A stretch of 52,492 nucleotides of DNA. Source: an uncultured Acidobacteriota bacterium. GTDB taxonomy: Bacteria; Acidobacteriota; Blastocatellia; Pyrinomonadales; Pyrinomonadaceae. The notes beneath the pieces were generated by a model. That model saw only the letters and a list, made by a program, of their open reading frames with translations. It made no database searches and had not been told where the DNA came from. The stretch is taken from positions 1 through 52,492 of the forward strand of contig CALMPJ010000161.1 in NCBI GenBank assembly GCA_937871585.1, written 5' to 3'. A program made the translations under genes and the position numbers. This document shows, piece after piece, positions 16,038 to 24,296 of the stretch (the first letter of the stretch is position 1; each line of letters begins with the position of its first letter).

Positions 16038-17984
16038 ATGAAGTTCGCCCGCAATGTATCTTTACTTGTTATGATCGCAAGTTTTTCCGCGATCTGTTTT
16101 TCTCAAGACCTCAAACCGGACCCTACATTCAATCCAGTGCTTGGGGATTTTGACATCATTTCTGACGCCTTATTGATAGAGGACGGCAAGCTCATGGTTG
16201 CTGGTGGGTTCTGCTTTGGTTCGGGCGGTAGTGCCTGCACACCAAGAGTTAGGCGTTTGAATGCAGACGGTTCCATCGATCCGACGTTCAACGCTACAGT
16301 AGGTAAGTTTCCAGGGCTGACGAGCTATTTCTATACTATCAATCGACTGCCTGACGGTAAATTTTTCTTATCCGGCAGAATGTCAGTCGGCGGAGTGTCG
16401 ACGAACTATGTTCGCCTTAATTCCGACGGCAGCGTCGATTCGACACTGGCATTGGGAGTAGTTGGATTCAGCTACAACCCTTCATTTCGTCCACAGCCTG
16501 ATGGTAAATACGTCGGCTGTGGTGAAAAGACCATAAACGGCCAGCTGCACGATGTTGCCTATCGCATCAACGCCGATGGAACCCCTGACCCGACATTTCG
16601 CGTTACCTTCACTGACGGTTTTTGCCGAGAGATGGAAGTACTGCCGGACGGTAAGATCCTGATCGGCGTCGGAACCGACTCTGGCCAGACTGAGGTAAAG
16701 CAATTGGCCCGCCTCAATGCGGACGGAAGCAAAGATAATACTTTTGATCCTGACATTCAGGTCAGTTCCTACGGTTATCGCTTAAGCGGATTTGCCACTC
16801 TGCCAAATGGAAAGGTTATGATGTCCTATGAGTCGTCCGGTTCGCCCGGACCGACGCTAAGGCGGCTTTCGTCCACTGGTGCCACTGAAGCAACTTATCC
16901 AAATTGCGCCGGAAACATCTTTGTGCCGCTGTCTAATGGCGACATGCTCACAAATGGATGCAAACGCTGGGCGAATACGAACCACCGAGTAGGCCTCTCA
17001 CGAATGTCTCCGAACGGCAGCCTTGACCCTACGATGGATGATCCGGGCGGCTATACAGGAATTCGTGACATTGGCAACGGTACATTTTACGGGTTTGGGG
17101 GTGGTACGATCGTTCGCCTGATCCCTAATACTGATCCGCCAAAGGCAAAATTTGATTTTGATGGCGACGGCAAATCTGACCTGGTCGTATATCGCCCGAG
17201 CGATCAAACTTGGTATCTGAAACGAAGCAGTGACGGATTCGCCTACGCCCATTTCGGACTCGCAGACGATCTCTTGGCTGCAGGACATTACGATAACGAC
17301 GGTCGGACCGATATCGGGATATTTCGTAATGGAACTTTGCATTCGAGTTCGCCGGCATTCGGACATCGTCAGATCTTTATTGGCCAAGCCGGTGACAAGC
17401 CAATGCTCGGGAATGTTCATGATTTCGGTGGAAATTTAGGTGATTTTGTGGTTCGCGGGCTGCGGTCCGGTTCCGTCCAATGGTTCTACCGTGACGGAAA
17501 TACGGCCAGCAACCCTGTTGGCACATCGTTAGCGATCACTCTGCCTGGTGAACTATCTACTGACAAGCCGGTAGTCGGAGATTTTAACGGTGACAGCCGC
17601 GATGACATCGGGTATTTTCGCGACGGGCTATGGTACACGAGTGATTTCGTTTCATACCAGGCTCCACAAACCCTTCAATGGGGCATTGCTGGTGATATTC
17701 CTGTTCCTGGCGACTACGACGGAGACCGTCAGGATGACTATGCGATCTTTCGTCCGTCAAACGGCCAATGGTGGATCAATCGAAGTTCACTCGGCATGAT
17801 CGCCCTAACGTTCGGTCAAAATGGTGATATTCCTGTTCCCGCAGACTATGATGGCGACGGAAAGATGGACGTCGCGATCTATCGCAATGGCCAATGGTGG
17901 CAGTTCCGAATGGGAACCGGCACCGTTTTCGTCGATAATTGGGGCATCGCAGGCGATAAGCCCGTACAAGCGCAACACCAATAG
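16038..17984 (+). CDS. secreted delta-60 and FG-GAP/VCBS repeat protein
   Basis: I chose ATG 16038 (GGAGG 8 nt upstream) over 15993 because it begins a signal peptide (MKFARNVSLLVMIASFSAIC, then FSQ). The mature N-terminal half has delta-60 type repeats of 50-60 residues (VRRLNADGSIDPTFNA, ARLNADGSKDNTFDPDI, LSRMSPNGSLDPTMDDP), predicted to form a beta propeller. From about residue 370 there are FG-GAP/VCBS repeats with calcium-binding-like DGDGKSD motifs (FDFDGDGKSDLVVYRPSDQ, VPGDYDGDRQDDYAIFRPSN, VPADYDGDGKMDVAIYRNG). The FG-GAP block closely resembles the C-terminal half of the sugar dehydrogenase protein at 45692-47668. The protein is exported and probably has a binding or adhesive role; this is inference. 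Confidence 0.8.
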   Translation: MKFARNVSLLVMIASFSAICFSQDLKPDPTFNPVLGDFDIISDALLIEDGKLMVAGGFCFGSGGSACTPRVRRLNADGSIDPTFNATVGKFPGLTSYFYTINRLPDGKFFLSGRMSVGGVSTNYVRLNSDGSVDSTLALGVVGFSYNPSFRPQPDGKYVGCGEKTINGQLHDVAYRINADGTPDPTFRVTFTDGFCREMEVLPDGKILIGVGTDSGQTEVKQLARLNADGSKDNTFDPDIQVSSYGYRLSGFATLPNGKVMMSYESSGSPGPTLRRLSSTGATEATYPNCAGNIFVPLSNGDMLTNGCKRWANTNHRVGLSRMSPNGSLDPTMDDPGGYTGIRDIGNGTFYGFGGGTIVRLIPNTDPPKAKFDFDGDGKSDLVVYRPSDQTWYLKRSSDGFAYAHFGLADDLLAAGHYDNDGRTDIGIFRNGTLHSSSPAFGHRQIFIGQAGDKPMLGNVHDFGGNLGDFVVRGLRSGSVQWFYRDGNTASNPVGTSLAITLPGELSTDKPVVGDFNGDSRDDIGYFRDGLWYTSDFVSYQAPQTLQWGIAGDIPVPGDYDGDRQDDYAIFRPSNGQWWINRSSLGMIALTFGQNGDIPVPADYDGDGKMDVAIYRNGQWWQFRMGTGTVFVDNWGIAGDKPVQAQHQ

Positions 17985-17990
17985 TTACGA

Positions 17991-18437
17991 CTACGGCTTG
18001 GTCGGAACCTTGTTAGCGTTCTTTTTCATCATCGGCGGCCCTTGACGCATCATTGGGGCGTCGGACGCGGAATTGGGCGGCGGAATGTTCGGCGAAGTTT
18101 CGCCGCTCATCTGCCGCCTTAGTTCTTCCGGCGAAGGTATTCCCGGCGTCGGAGTAGTGCCTTTCTTCGGACCTTTCTTCATTTCCTCGGCACTAGGAAT
18201 TCCCGGCGTCGGAGTTGCTCCCTTAGGCATGTTCGCGATCACTACTGGAATTCCCGGCGCACCGACATTCGTAGCAACCGGTGCCGCACTGATTCCTGGC
18301 GGCAAATTGGCATTGTCGAGCTTTACTTCTTTGGCAGCCGAAGTGTTGGAATTAGCATTCGGCGTGGCACCTCCGCCGCACGCAAGAGCGATTGCGGTTG
18401 CAATGAATAATGTTAGTAATGCAATAATTCGGATCAT
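17991..18437 (-). CDS. Pro-rich lipoprotein of unknown function
   Basis: The 148-residue protein has a lipoprotein signal (MIRIIALLTLFIATAIALAC, lipobox ALAC). A low-complexity body follows with repeated TPTPGIPS phrases (GATPTPGIPSAEEMKKG, GTTPTPGIPSPEELRRQ) and other Pro/Asn-rich stretches. No folded domain can be recognised. It would be lipid-anchored to the envelope. It converges on the delta-60/FG-GAP gene with only 6 nt between stops. Confidence 0.7.
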   Translation of the reverse strand: MIRIIALLTLFIATAIALACGGGATPNANSNTSAAKEVKLDNANLPPGISAAPVATNVGAPGIPVVIANMPKGATPTPGIPSAEEMKKGPKKGTTPTPGIPSPEELRRQMSGETSPNIPPPNSASDAPMMRQGPPMMKKNANKVPTKP

Positions 18438-18461
18438 ATAGCTTTCAGGTTACTAGGAAAT

Positions 18462-18490
18462 TTGACAACTCACAATTGCTTATTTACACT
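18462..18490 (+). promoter_or_regulatory. sigma-70 promoter for tRNA-Phe
   Basis: TTGACA (18462-18467, perfect) and TACACT (18485-18490) are separated by exactly 17 nt. The -10 ends 40 nt before the tRNA gene. Confidence 0.75.
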
Positions 18491-18530
18491 CATAAGTTCG
18501 CGTCCTGCAAGCTGCTGGACGCGTTTTAAT

Positions 18531-18606
<76 letters not shown>

Positions 18607-18619
18607 TTACATTCAGAAG

Positions 18620-18652
18620 AAAGCTGCGTATTCTAACGCGGCTTTTTTCTTT
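18620..18652 (+). terminator. Rho-independent terminator after tRNA-Phe
   Basis: The stem AAAGCTGCGT / ACGCGGCTTT (one G-T pair, 7-nt loop) is followed by TTTCTTTT. It lies 14 nt after the tRNA. Confidence 0.85.
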
Positions 18653-18728
18653 TCAGACCTTGATAAAGAGCGTGAATCGCGCGATATTTCGGCTAGAGTG
18701 GCTATAGTGCCGCTATCAGGAGAAGAAT

Positions 18729-19514
18729 ATGTCAAAAACCCCTCGCTTTTTGTTCGTTTTCGCATTTGTTTTCGCACTATCAGCTTCTGCTTTGGCTCAA
18801 TCACAGGGCCGCGAGATATTCGTCGGTCTGAAGGCAGGATTCTCACTGCCGAATCTTGTTGGAGGCAGCAACCAAGAGATAACTCGCGACTATAAATCAC
18901 GTATGGCACCGAATTTCGGAGGATTTGTTGATGTTCAGCTGAAGAAGAACACTTCGATCCAGATCGGTCTCGACTATGCGCCGCAGGGCGGCAAGCGGAA
19001 CGGCATTCAGCCCGTGACTTCGCCGATTCCGGGGCTTCCTGCGTTGCCTGCTGGTGCCTATTACTACGCAAATTTCAACAACACCGCGAAGCTCAATTAC
19101 CTCGAGATACCGATAATGCTCAAGTATCGCGTCCGCAAACAAAAGCCAGTCGGTTTCTACATAAACGGCGGGCCGTATATGGGCTTTTTGATGAAGGCGA
19201 CACAGGTAACGTCCGGCAACAGCACGTTGTATCTCAATAACACCGGTACAATTCCCGTGCTGATCGGCCCGAACACGCCGTTTCCCGCAATTCCATTCGA
19301 TGCAAAAACTGACGTTACCGATAATTTGCACCGTTTCAACTTCGGCCTAACCGGCGGCGGCGGCATTACGTTCAAGCACAACCGAAACTACTTCTTCATC
19401 GACGGCCGAGCCTCCTACGGCCTTACGACCTTACAGAAAAACACTGCCACCGACGGCAAATCCCGAACCGGAAACCTCGTGTTCTCCTTCGGTTATGCTT
19501 TTGGAGTGAAATAA
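18729..19514 (+). CDS. outer-membrane beta-barrel protein (PorT/OmpW-like fold)
   Basis: The 261-residue protein has a signal peptide (MSKTPRFLFVFAFVFALSAS, then ALAQ). Amphipathic strands follow: IFVGLKAGFSLPNLVG, APNFGGFVDVQLKKNTSIQI, LNYLEIPIMLKYRVRKQ, GFYINGGPYMGFLMKA. It ends with RTGNLVFSFGYAFGVK, whose final strand resembles outer-membrane barrel C-termini. This matches the outer membrane beta-barrel (porin family, PF13568-like) group common in Bacteroidetes and Acidobacteria. Function is unknown. Its TAA stop lies 1 nt before the proposed rarA start, so rarA translation may be coupled to it. Confidence 0.75.
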   Translation: MSKTPRFLFVFAFVFALSASALAQSQGREIFVGLKAGFSLPNLVGGSNQEITRDYKSRMAPNFGGFVDVQLKKNTSIQIGLDYAPQGGKRNGIQPVTSPIPGLPALPAGAYYYANFNNTAKLNYLEIPIMLKYRVRKQKPVGFYINGGPYMGFLMKATQVTSGNSTLYLNNTGTIPVLIGPNTPFPAIPFDAKTDVTDNLHRFNFGLTGGGGITFKHNRNYFFIDGRASYGLTTLQKNTATDGKSRTGNLVFSFGYAFGVK

Positions 19515-19515
19515 G

Positions 19516-20751
19516 CTGGAGCCTTTAGCAAGTAAAATTCGGCCGGTTTCGCTGGATGAGTATGTCGGGCAGGAGCATCTTGTTGGCGCGGGGAAGCCTT
19601 TGCGGCTGGCTATTGAGGAAGGGCATGTTTTTTCATTTATCTTGTGGGGCACGCCGGGGACGGGCAAGACGACGCTGGCGAGGATCTATGCGAATGCCCT
19701 GAATGCGGAGTTTTACGAGCTGTCGGCGGTTTCGGCGGGGAAAGAGGATATTCGGAAGATCGTTGGGAGTGCGGACACTCATGTCCGCATACGTGCGAAG
19801 CACGAAGACAGCGATTCGCCATTGTTCAGCGGTGAAGAAACCGAGCAGTCTATCGCCGGAGGAACCGGCGATGCGGACAAGAGTGTCCGCACTCCCAAGA
19901 TCCTTTTCTTAGACGAGATCCATCGGTTCAATAAGGCGCAGCAGGATTTTTTGTTGCCGTTTGTTGAGAGCGGGCAGCTTGTTTTGATCGGTGCGACTAC
20001 GGAGAATCCGAGCTTTGAGGTGATACCGGCGTTGTTGTCGCGGATGCGTGTGTTCGTTCTCAAAGAGTTTTCGAGCGAAGACATGGCCGCGATCATTGAT
20101 CGTACGGGCTACACGCTTGATGACGAGGCAAAGACCTGGCTGATCGAGATGGCGAATGGCGACGCTCGGCAAGCGATCACGATGATCGAGAACACGGCGG
20201 GGCTTTATGACGAGATCAATCTCGATTCGCTGAAAGAGACGCTGCAGAACAAGTTCCTGCGTTACGACAAGAAAGGCGAGGAACATTACAACGTAATCTC
20301 GGCGTTCATCAAATCGATGCGTGCCGGAAAAGAAGACGCCGCGATGTATTATCTCGCTCGCATGGTCGAATCGGGCGAAGACCCGAAGTTCATCGCTCGA
20401 AGAATGGTCATTTTCGCGAGCGAAGATATCGGCCTCGCGCAGCCGACTGCTCTTGTCGTCGCAAACGCAGTGTTTCAAGCAGTTACGACGATCGGCTATC
20501 CCGAATGTACGATCAATTTAGCTCATGGCGTGGCATATTTGGCTCGTGCCGCGAAAGATCGTTCGGCATACGACGCTGTTTTCAAAGCTATCGACGACGT
20601 AAAGAAACACGGCAATCTTTCCGTGCCGATGAAGATCCGCAATGACCCAACAAAGCTAATGAAAGACCTCGGCTACGGCAAACACGAAGGCAACGACGCG
20701 GACGGCGACCTGCTGCCGGAGAAACTTCGCGGGCGAAAGTATTTCGATTGA
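19516..20751 (+). CDS. rarA: replication-associated recombination protein RarA (MgsA/WRNIP1 family) with in-frame insertion
   Basis: This is an AAA+ clamp-loader-like ATPase that acts at stalled replication forks. The conserved N-terminus LASKIRPVSLDEYVGQEHLV is in frame upstream of the first TTG (19600), so the gene must start earlier. No ATG, GTG or TTG exists between the in-frame stop at 19507 and that segment. A CTG at 19516 with GGAG 9 nt upstream is the best candidate. Walker A is GTPGTGKT (residues 45-52), Walker B with DEIH is ILFLDEIHRFNKAQQ and sensor 1 is IGATTENPSFE. The C-terminal oligomerisation part contains EDIGLAQPTALVVANAV. Between Walker A and B, residues of about 84-127 (GSADTHVRIRAK to DKSVRTPK) have no counterpart in E. 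coli RarA. They are encoded by a palindromic repeat element at 19765-19896. Total length is 411 residues. Confidence 0.93.
   Translation: MEPLASKIRPVSLDEYVGQEHLVGAGKPLRLAIEEGHVFSFILWGTPGTGKTTLARIYANALNAEFYELSAVSAGKEDIRKIVGSADTHVRIRAKHEDSDSPLFSGEETEQSIAGGTGDADKSVRTPKILFLDEIHRFNKAQQDFLLPFVESGQLVLIGATTENPSFEVIPALLSRMRVFVLKEFSSEDMAAIIDRTGYTLDDEAKTWLIEMANGDARQAITMIENTAGLYDEINLDSLKETLQNKFLRYDKKGEEHYNVISAFIKSMRAGKEDAAMYYLARMVESGEDPKFIARRMVIFASEDIGLAQPTALVVANAVFQAVTTIGYPECTINLAHGVAYLARAAKDRSAYDAVFKAIDDVKKHGNLSVPMKIRNDPTKLMKDLGYGKHEGNDADGDLLPEKLRGRKYFD
19765..19896. repeat. REPIN-like palindromic element inserted in frame in rarA
   Basis: Two 25-nt arms (19765-19789 and 19872-19896) are inverted copies with one mismatch. 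Each arm is itself a hairpin: GCGGACA-CTCA-TGTCCGC on the left and GCGGACA-AGAG-TGTCCGC on the right. The 132-nt unit is exactly 44 codons long and open in the rarA frame. Two REP-like hairpins in inverted orientation around a short spacer define a REPIN/BIME layout. No RAYT transposase is encoded in the window. Confidence 0.8.
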
Positions 20752-20784
20752 CATTCGGTTAATGCAAACCGCAAACTCTAGCTT

Positions 20785-21393
20785 ATGCGTGATCCCAACA
20801 AACCGCTTTCAACTCGTGAAGCAATTCTCGAAGCCACAAGCCGCGCTCTAGCGACTGTCGGCTACAAGAAGATGAAGATCGAGGATCTCGCCCGCGAAGC
20901 CGGCATCGGCAAAGGCAGCGTTTATCTGCATTTCTCGAGCAAAGAAGACATAGCTCTAGCTCATATCGACCGCATCATTTCTCATTTGCGCAATCAATTG
21001 GACGAGATCGAAAAGTCGGGACGACCGGCGGCTGAACGGCTTGAGCAGATGATGAAAGCCCGAGTAATGGAACGTTTTGATTCCGTGCAGAGCTATCCTG
21101 TCGGACTTGGAGAGATGCTCGTGGTTGTTAGGGACCGATTGCTGGAGCGACGTCAGCGGTACTTTGAGATCGAAGCCTCTATCCTTGCACGTGTTATTGC
21201 GGAAGGCACAGCAAACGGCGAATTCGCCGTCGATGATCCTGCCGAGGCCGCTAATGCTATCGTAGACGCTACGAATTCGTTACTGCCTTTCAATCTTTCG
21301 CCACGCGAAATAGGCGAACGTGATTCGGTCGAAAGGAGATTGGGCTTGATCGTCGCTCTGCTGATCGATGGACTACGCTATCGCTGCCAATAG
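20785..21393 (+). CDS. TetR/AcrR-family transcriptional regulator
   Basis: The 202-residue protein has an N-terminal TetR helix-turn-helix (REAILEATSRALATVGYKKM, then IEDLAREAGIGKGSVYLHFS and SKEDIALAHIDR). An all-helical ligand domain follows (AERLEQMMKARVMERF, EAANAIVDATNSLLPFNL). The ligand is unknown. It lies 33 nt after rarA on the same strand and may be co-transcribed. Its last 16 nt overlap the 3' end of the convergent receiver-like gene. Confidence 0.88.
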   Translation: MRDPNKPLSTREAILEATSRALATVGYKKMKIEDLAREAGIGKGSVYLHFSSKEDIALAHIDRIISHLRNQLDEIEKSGRPAAERLEQMMKARVMERFDSVQSYPVGLGEMLVVVRDRLLERRQRYFEIEASILARVIAEGTANGEFAVDDPAEAANAIVDATNSLLPFNLSPREIGERDSVERRLGLIVALLIDGLRYRCQ

Positions 21394-21836
21394 TTTTTTA
21401 TCTTGAGGTCTAACATCGGAAACGCACAATATTCCACCGTGCGTCCGGTCTCACGCAGCGTCTGCACCATCGGGATCGCAGCGTCGGCATTTCGCGTGTG
21501 GACGATGACAGTCGCGGCTCGCTGTAGATCGGGATTTTCCTTTAGAAACAAAGCAATTGCGAAACCGGTCTGAGCGTAATCGTCGTGATCGTTCGTTTTG
21601 TAATGCTCGGGAAGCAGATCGTGATCGAGAAAGATCGCATCGTAAACTGATTCAAGCAGAAACTCTTTAGCATCGGCGACATTCTCGGCAATATCGAGAT
21701 CGTCACCGGCAAATCGCTTGGCAAACCAACGATGCCGACGGTGATCGTCGTCCAGCAACATTACGCGGATGGGAGTCCGCTGAGCCTTAAGGTCGGCCAT
21801 TCCCAGCTTGATCAATATGCTTTGTATCAGTCCCAT
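21378..21836 (-). CDS. receiver-like domain protein (probable cyclic-phosphate-processing receiver, cREC)
   Basis: The 152-residue protein has a receiver-like alpha/beta fold: IRVMLLDDDHRRHRWFAKRF, then VYDAIFLDHDLLPEHY and ATVIVHTRNADAAIPMVQTL. The LDHDL motif in place of the usual phospho-acceptor strand, the VHTRN motif and the short length resemble the predicted cREC family rather than a classical response regulator. There is no output domain. The start is uncertain: ATG 21836 has no clear ribosome-binding site and an internal ATG at 21800 is possible. It is divergent from the DnaC-like gene and overlaps the tetR 3' end by 16 nt. Confidence 0.6.
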   Translation of the reverse strand: MGLIQSILIKLGMADLKAQRTPIRVMLLDDDHRRHRWFAKRFAGDDLDIAENVADAKEFLLESVYDAIFLDHDLLPEHYKTNDHDDYAQTGFAIALFLKENPDLQRAATVIVHTRNADAAIPMVQTLRETGRTVEYCAFPMLDLKIKNYWQR

Positions 21837-21899
21837 ATATGCGAAACAAAGCTAGAATATAGCATAGTCCGATATACCAATGTTATAATCAGAAATCTC

Positions 21900-22667
21900 G
21901 TGAGCAAGGAAACCAAACGATCATCTCATTTGAAAGCTGTTTCGCCCGTTAATTTGGCCGAGACGTCAGACGAATGCCCGAAATGTTTCGGTACTGGAAT
22001 GGAGATCGTGCCGGGAAAAGGCGCTCGGAAATGCTCTTGCCGCGGCGTTACAAGATCGGTCGATCATCTCGAATTTGCCGGAATCCCGAAGCGTTACGAC
22101 TCCTGTCACATCAATAATTTCAAGGCAACTACGCCGCTTCAACGCCAGGCTCTTAAACTCGCAACAACATTTGCCCACGAATTCCCTGCCACCGAACGCG
22201 GTTTGTTATTGATGGGAAATGTCGGCGTTGGGAAAACTCATCTCGGCGTTTCAATACTCAAACTCATTGCCGAACGCGGATTCTCTTGTAAATTCTACGA
22301 GTTCGGCACACTGCTGAAGGAGATTCAGAATTCGTATAATCCGCAGACTGATTCATCGGAGATATCCGTCCTAAGCCCCGTGCTTCAAACAGACGTACTA
22401 TTACTCGACGAACTTGGTGCCTCGAAACCGACGAGTTGGGTGATGGATACGCTTTATCACGTAATAAATACACGTTACAACAACAAGAAAGCCACGATAT
22501 TCACAACTAATTTCTACGACGATCGCGTCGATGCCCGCCGCGAAATCCCAGAAGATCGTGTTGGTGTCGCTGACCGCTCTCGCCTATTCGAAATGTGCCG
22601 AACCGTCATTATCGACGGTGTCGATCACCGCCGAACACTCGATAATCAGGAACTTTCCGCCGTCTAA
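21900..22667 (+). CDS. DnaC/DnaI-like AAA+ helicase-loader ATPase
   Basis: An N-terminal zinc-binding cluster (CPKCFGTG, later KCSCRG) precedes an AAA+ domain. Walker A is GNVGVGKTHLG, Walker B is DVLLLDELGA, sensor 1 is ATIFTTNFYDD, and an arginine-finger-like segment is VADRSRLFEMCRTVIIDG. This is the DnaC/DnaI/IstB ATPase layout, so it probably loads the replicative helicase. It stands alone without a transposase, which disfavours IstB. I chose GTG 21900 because the frame upstream lies antisense to the receiver gene. A TATAAT (21883-21888) sits 11 nt before the GTG. If that is a real -10, the transcript would be nearly leaderless. Confidence 0.8.
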   Translation: MSKETKRSSHLKAVSPVNLAETSDECPKCFGTGMEIVPGKGARKCSCRGVTRSVDHLEFAGIPKRYDSCHINNFKATTPLQRQALKLATTFAHEFPATERGLLLMGNVGVGKTHLGVSILKLIAERGFSCKFYEFGTLLKEIQNSYNPQTDSSEISVLSPVLQTDVLLLDELGASKPTSWVMDTLYHVINTRYNNKKATIFTTNFYDDRVDARREIPEDRVGVADRSRLFEMCRTVIIDGVDHRRTLDNQELSAV

Positions 22668-22694
22668 TTCGTCCTAGATCTTTACGCTGGAATT

Positions 22695-22715
22695 TTTTGC
22701 ATATCGAATGCAAAA
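22695..22715. repeat. perfect 8-bp inverted repeat upstream of the pseudokinase promoter
   Basis: TTTTGCAT (22695-22702), a 5-nt spacer and ATGCAAAA (22708-22715) lie just upstream of a candidate -35 box at 22721. No T-run follows, so it is more likely an operator than a terminator for the upstream gene. Confidence 0.4.
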
Positions 22716-22720
22716 CATTG

Positions 22721-22750
22721 TTGTCTTTTGTTGGCGTCTTTTGCTATACT
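22721..22750 (+). promoter_or_regulatory. candidate sigma-70 promoter for the pseudokinase operon
   Basis: TTGTCT (22721-22726) and TATACT (22745-22750) are 18 nt apart and 38 nt before the ATG at 22789. Confidence 0.45.
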
Positions 22751-22788
22751 GCTAGTGGCAAAACGCACTGCCTTCCTACCTAAAACAT

Positions 22789-24267
22789 ATGCTCTCTTCG
22801 AACTCCAGCCTACAAAATGGACGTTTTCGCGTCATCGGTCTCTTCGGTGAAGCGGACGGCGGCCGCCTTTATGATGCTTTTGACGACCAACTCGGACAAA
22901 AGCTCGTTATCCACGAATCGCCGGCCAGCGACGATTTCTCGGAGCGTCTAAATGCCCTAAAGAATCGTCGTATCAATGGCGTAGTGCAGATCCGCGACGG
23001 CTTTGTCGAGGGCGAGAATGCTTACCTTGTGACTGAAGCACTCGATGGTCGAGCTTCGGCGGACGAATTCCTGAACGATCCGGCGAATTCGATCGGGATG
23101 CTCCTTTCCGGATTGAGTTCATTGATGACCCACGACGGCTCTGTGTATTTGACAGATATCAATCCGCAAATGATCCGTCGTGCACAGGACGGCAATAACA
23201 GCTTGCTGAACTTTGCGTCCGGTTCGCCATCGTCCGAACAGAGAAACACTCATAAACTGACGCCATTCGCGGCACTTGAGACTGTTTGGCCGGGCCTTGA
23301 TATCGTGACTCAAAAGGCATTGCTCAATGCGTGCGACGATGACGCTATTGCCGACATCGAGTCTCCCGCGGACGAGCGAACGGCCGTATTCTCGCTTGCG
23401 TCGTCGATCTACCAGATAATAGCCGGAAAGGCACCGCTCGATGTTCTTGTGCGTTCGATAGAGTTGCTCGACGAGAAAGGCGACCCATTGAAGACGCTGT
23501 CCGAGCTTCGTCCAAGCATTGACGCTTCGCTCTCTGCCGCCATTTCAAATATGATGGCGCTGAAACGAAGCGATCGCCCATCGGTAGCAGACGCGATTTC
23601 GTCGCTAGGCAGCATCAAGCCACGGAAGAGCGAAGCGGTCGAGCTAGATCTCGACGATGAACTAGATCTACTTGAGATCCCGATCGAAACATCTTCGGCT
23701 CCATCATTCGTCGAGCCGACTCCGACAGCGCCAGAGCCTGTCATCCAGCCGACAGTTTCTCGGCCCGAACCCGTGATTCCAACCTTTACAGCGAAGATCG
23801 AAGAAAAGGCTGAAAAGGCTTTCGAGCCGACATTCAAAACAAAGTCCGAAGACGCTGTTCCATCATTTGCAATGGACGCTCCTGCGAGATCTTCGGGTGC
23901 AGGCGTGAAAGTAGCAGCCGCGGCAGCAGGATTGGTCGTAGTTGCTGTTATCGGGTGGTTCGCCCTTGGTAGCGGAGACGGAGCTAACGCAGCGGCCAGC
24001 ACCGCACCGCCTGCTCGAACTGTTGAACCTGTAGCTTCGTCAGAACAAGTGCCTTCGGCGGTTCCGGCAACAGCAAACGAACCAACAACCACTCAAACTG
24101 AGCCAGCGTCGAATTCGCCAACCGATCAGCAGCCAAAGCTTGACGAATCGAAACAGCCTAAACGTCCTGTTGTGGCCGAAGTAAGGCCGCAAACAAAGCC
24201 GTCGCCGGCGAAGACCGAGAAGCCTAAGAAAACCGTGACAGTCGATGATCTGATCAAAGACAATTAA
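22789..24267 (+). CDS. membrane-anchored protein-kinase-like protein lacking catalytic motifs (pseudokinase)
   Basis: The 492-residue protein keeps the outline of a bacterial Ser/Thr kinase domain (about residues 8-280). The glycine loop region is FRVIGLFGEADGGRLYDAFD, the hinge region is ENAYLVTEALDG, and an F-helix-like part is TAVFSLASSIYQIIAGKAPL. The ending resembles kinase helix I (ALKRSDRPSVADAISSLGSI). The HRDxKPxN loop is replaced by LTDINPQMI and no DFG is visible (LLNFASGS), so it is very probably inactive. An acidic and Pro/Glu-rich linker leads to one membrane helix (about 375-395: VKVAAAAAGLVVVAVIGWFA). A Pro/Thr-rich tail follows. The TPR-TonB gene follows by 29 nt and probably shares its transcript. 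Confidence 0.7.
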   Translation: MLSSNSSLQNGRFRVIGLFGEADGGRLYDAFDDQLGQKLVIHESPASDDFSERLNALKNRRINGVVQIRDGFVEGENAYLVTEALDGRASADEFLNDPANSIGMLLSGLSSLMTHDGSVYLTDINPQMIRRAQDGNNSLLNFASGSPSSEQRNTHKLTPFAALETVWPGLDIVTQKALLNACDDDAIADIESPADERTAVFSLASSIYQIIAGKAPLDVLVRSIELLDEKGDPLKTLSELRPSIDASLSAAISNMMALKRSDRPSVADAISSLGSIKPRKSEAVELDLDDELDLLEIPIETSSAPSFVEPTPTAPEPVIQPTVSRPEPVIPTFTAKIEEKAEKAFEPTFKTKSEDAVPSFAMDAPARSSGAGVKVAAAAAGLVVVAVIGWFALGSGDGANAAASTAPPARTVEPVASSEQVPSAVPATANEPTTTQTEPASNSPTDQQPKLDESKQPKRPVVAEVRPQTKPSPAKTEKPKKTVTVDDLIKDN

Positions 24268-24296
24268 CCGAAACTATCCGACCGGAGAACCGCAAA

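Noticed and set aside
18613..19071. 152-residue minus-strand frame across the region upstream of the beta-barrel gene
   Set aside because: It crosses the tRNA terminator and is antisense to a clear signal-peptide-bearing outer-membrane protein.
19600..20751. Reading rarA as an N-terminally truncated gene starting at TTG 19600
   Set aside because: Conserved RarA residues are present in frame upstream with a ribosome-binding site, so the gene is complete and the start codon is merely unusual.
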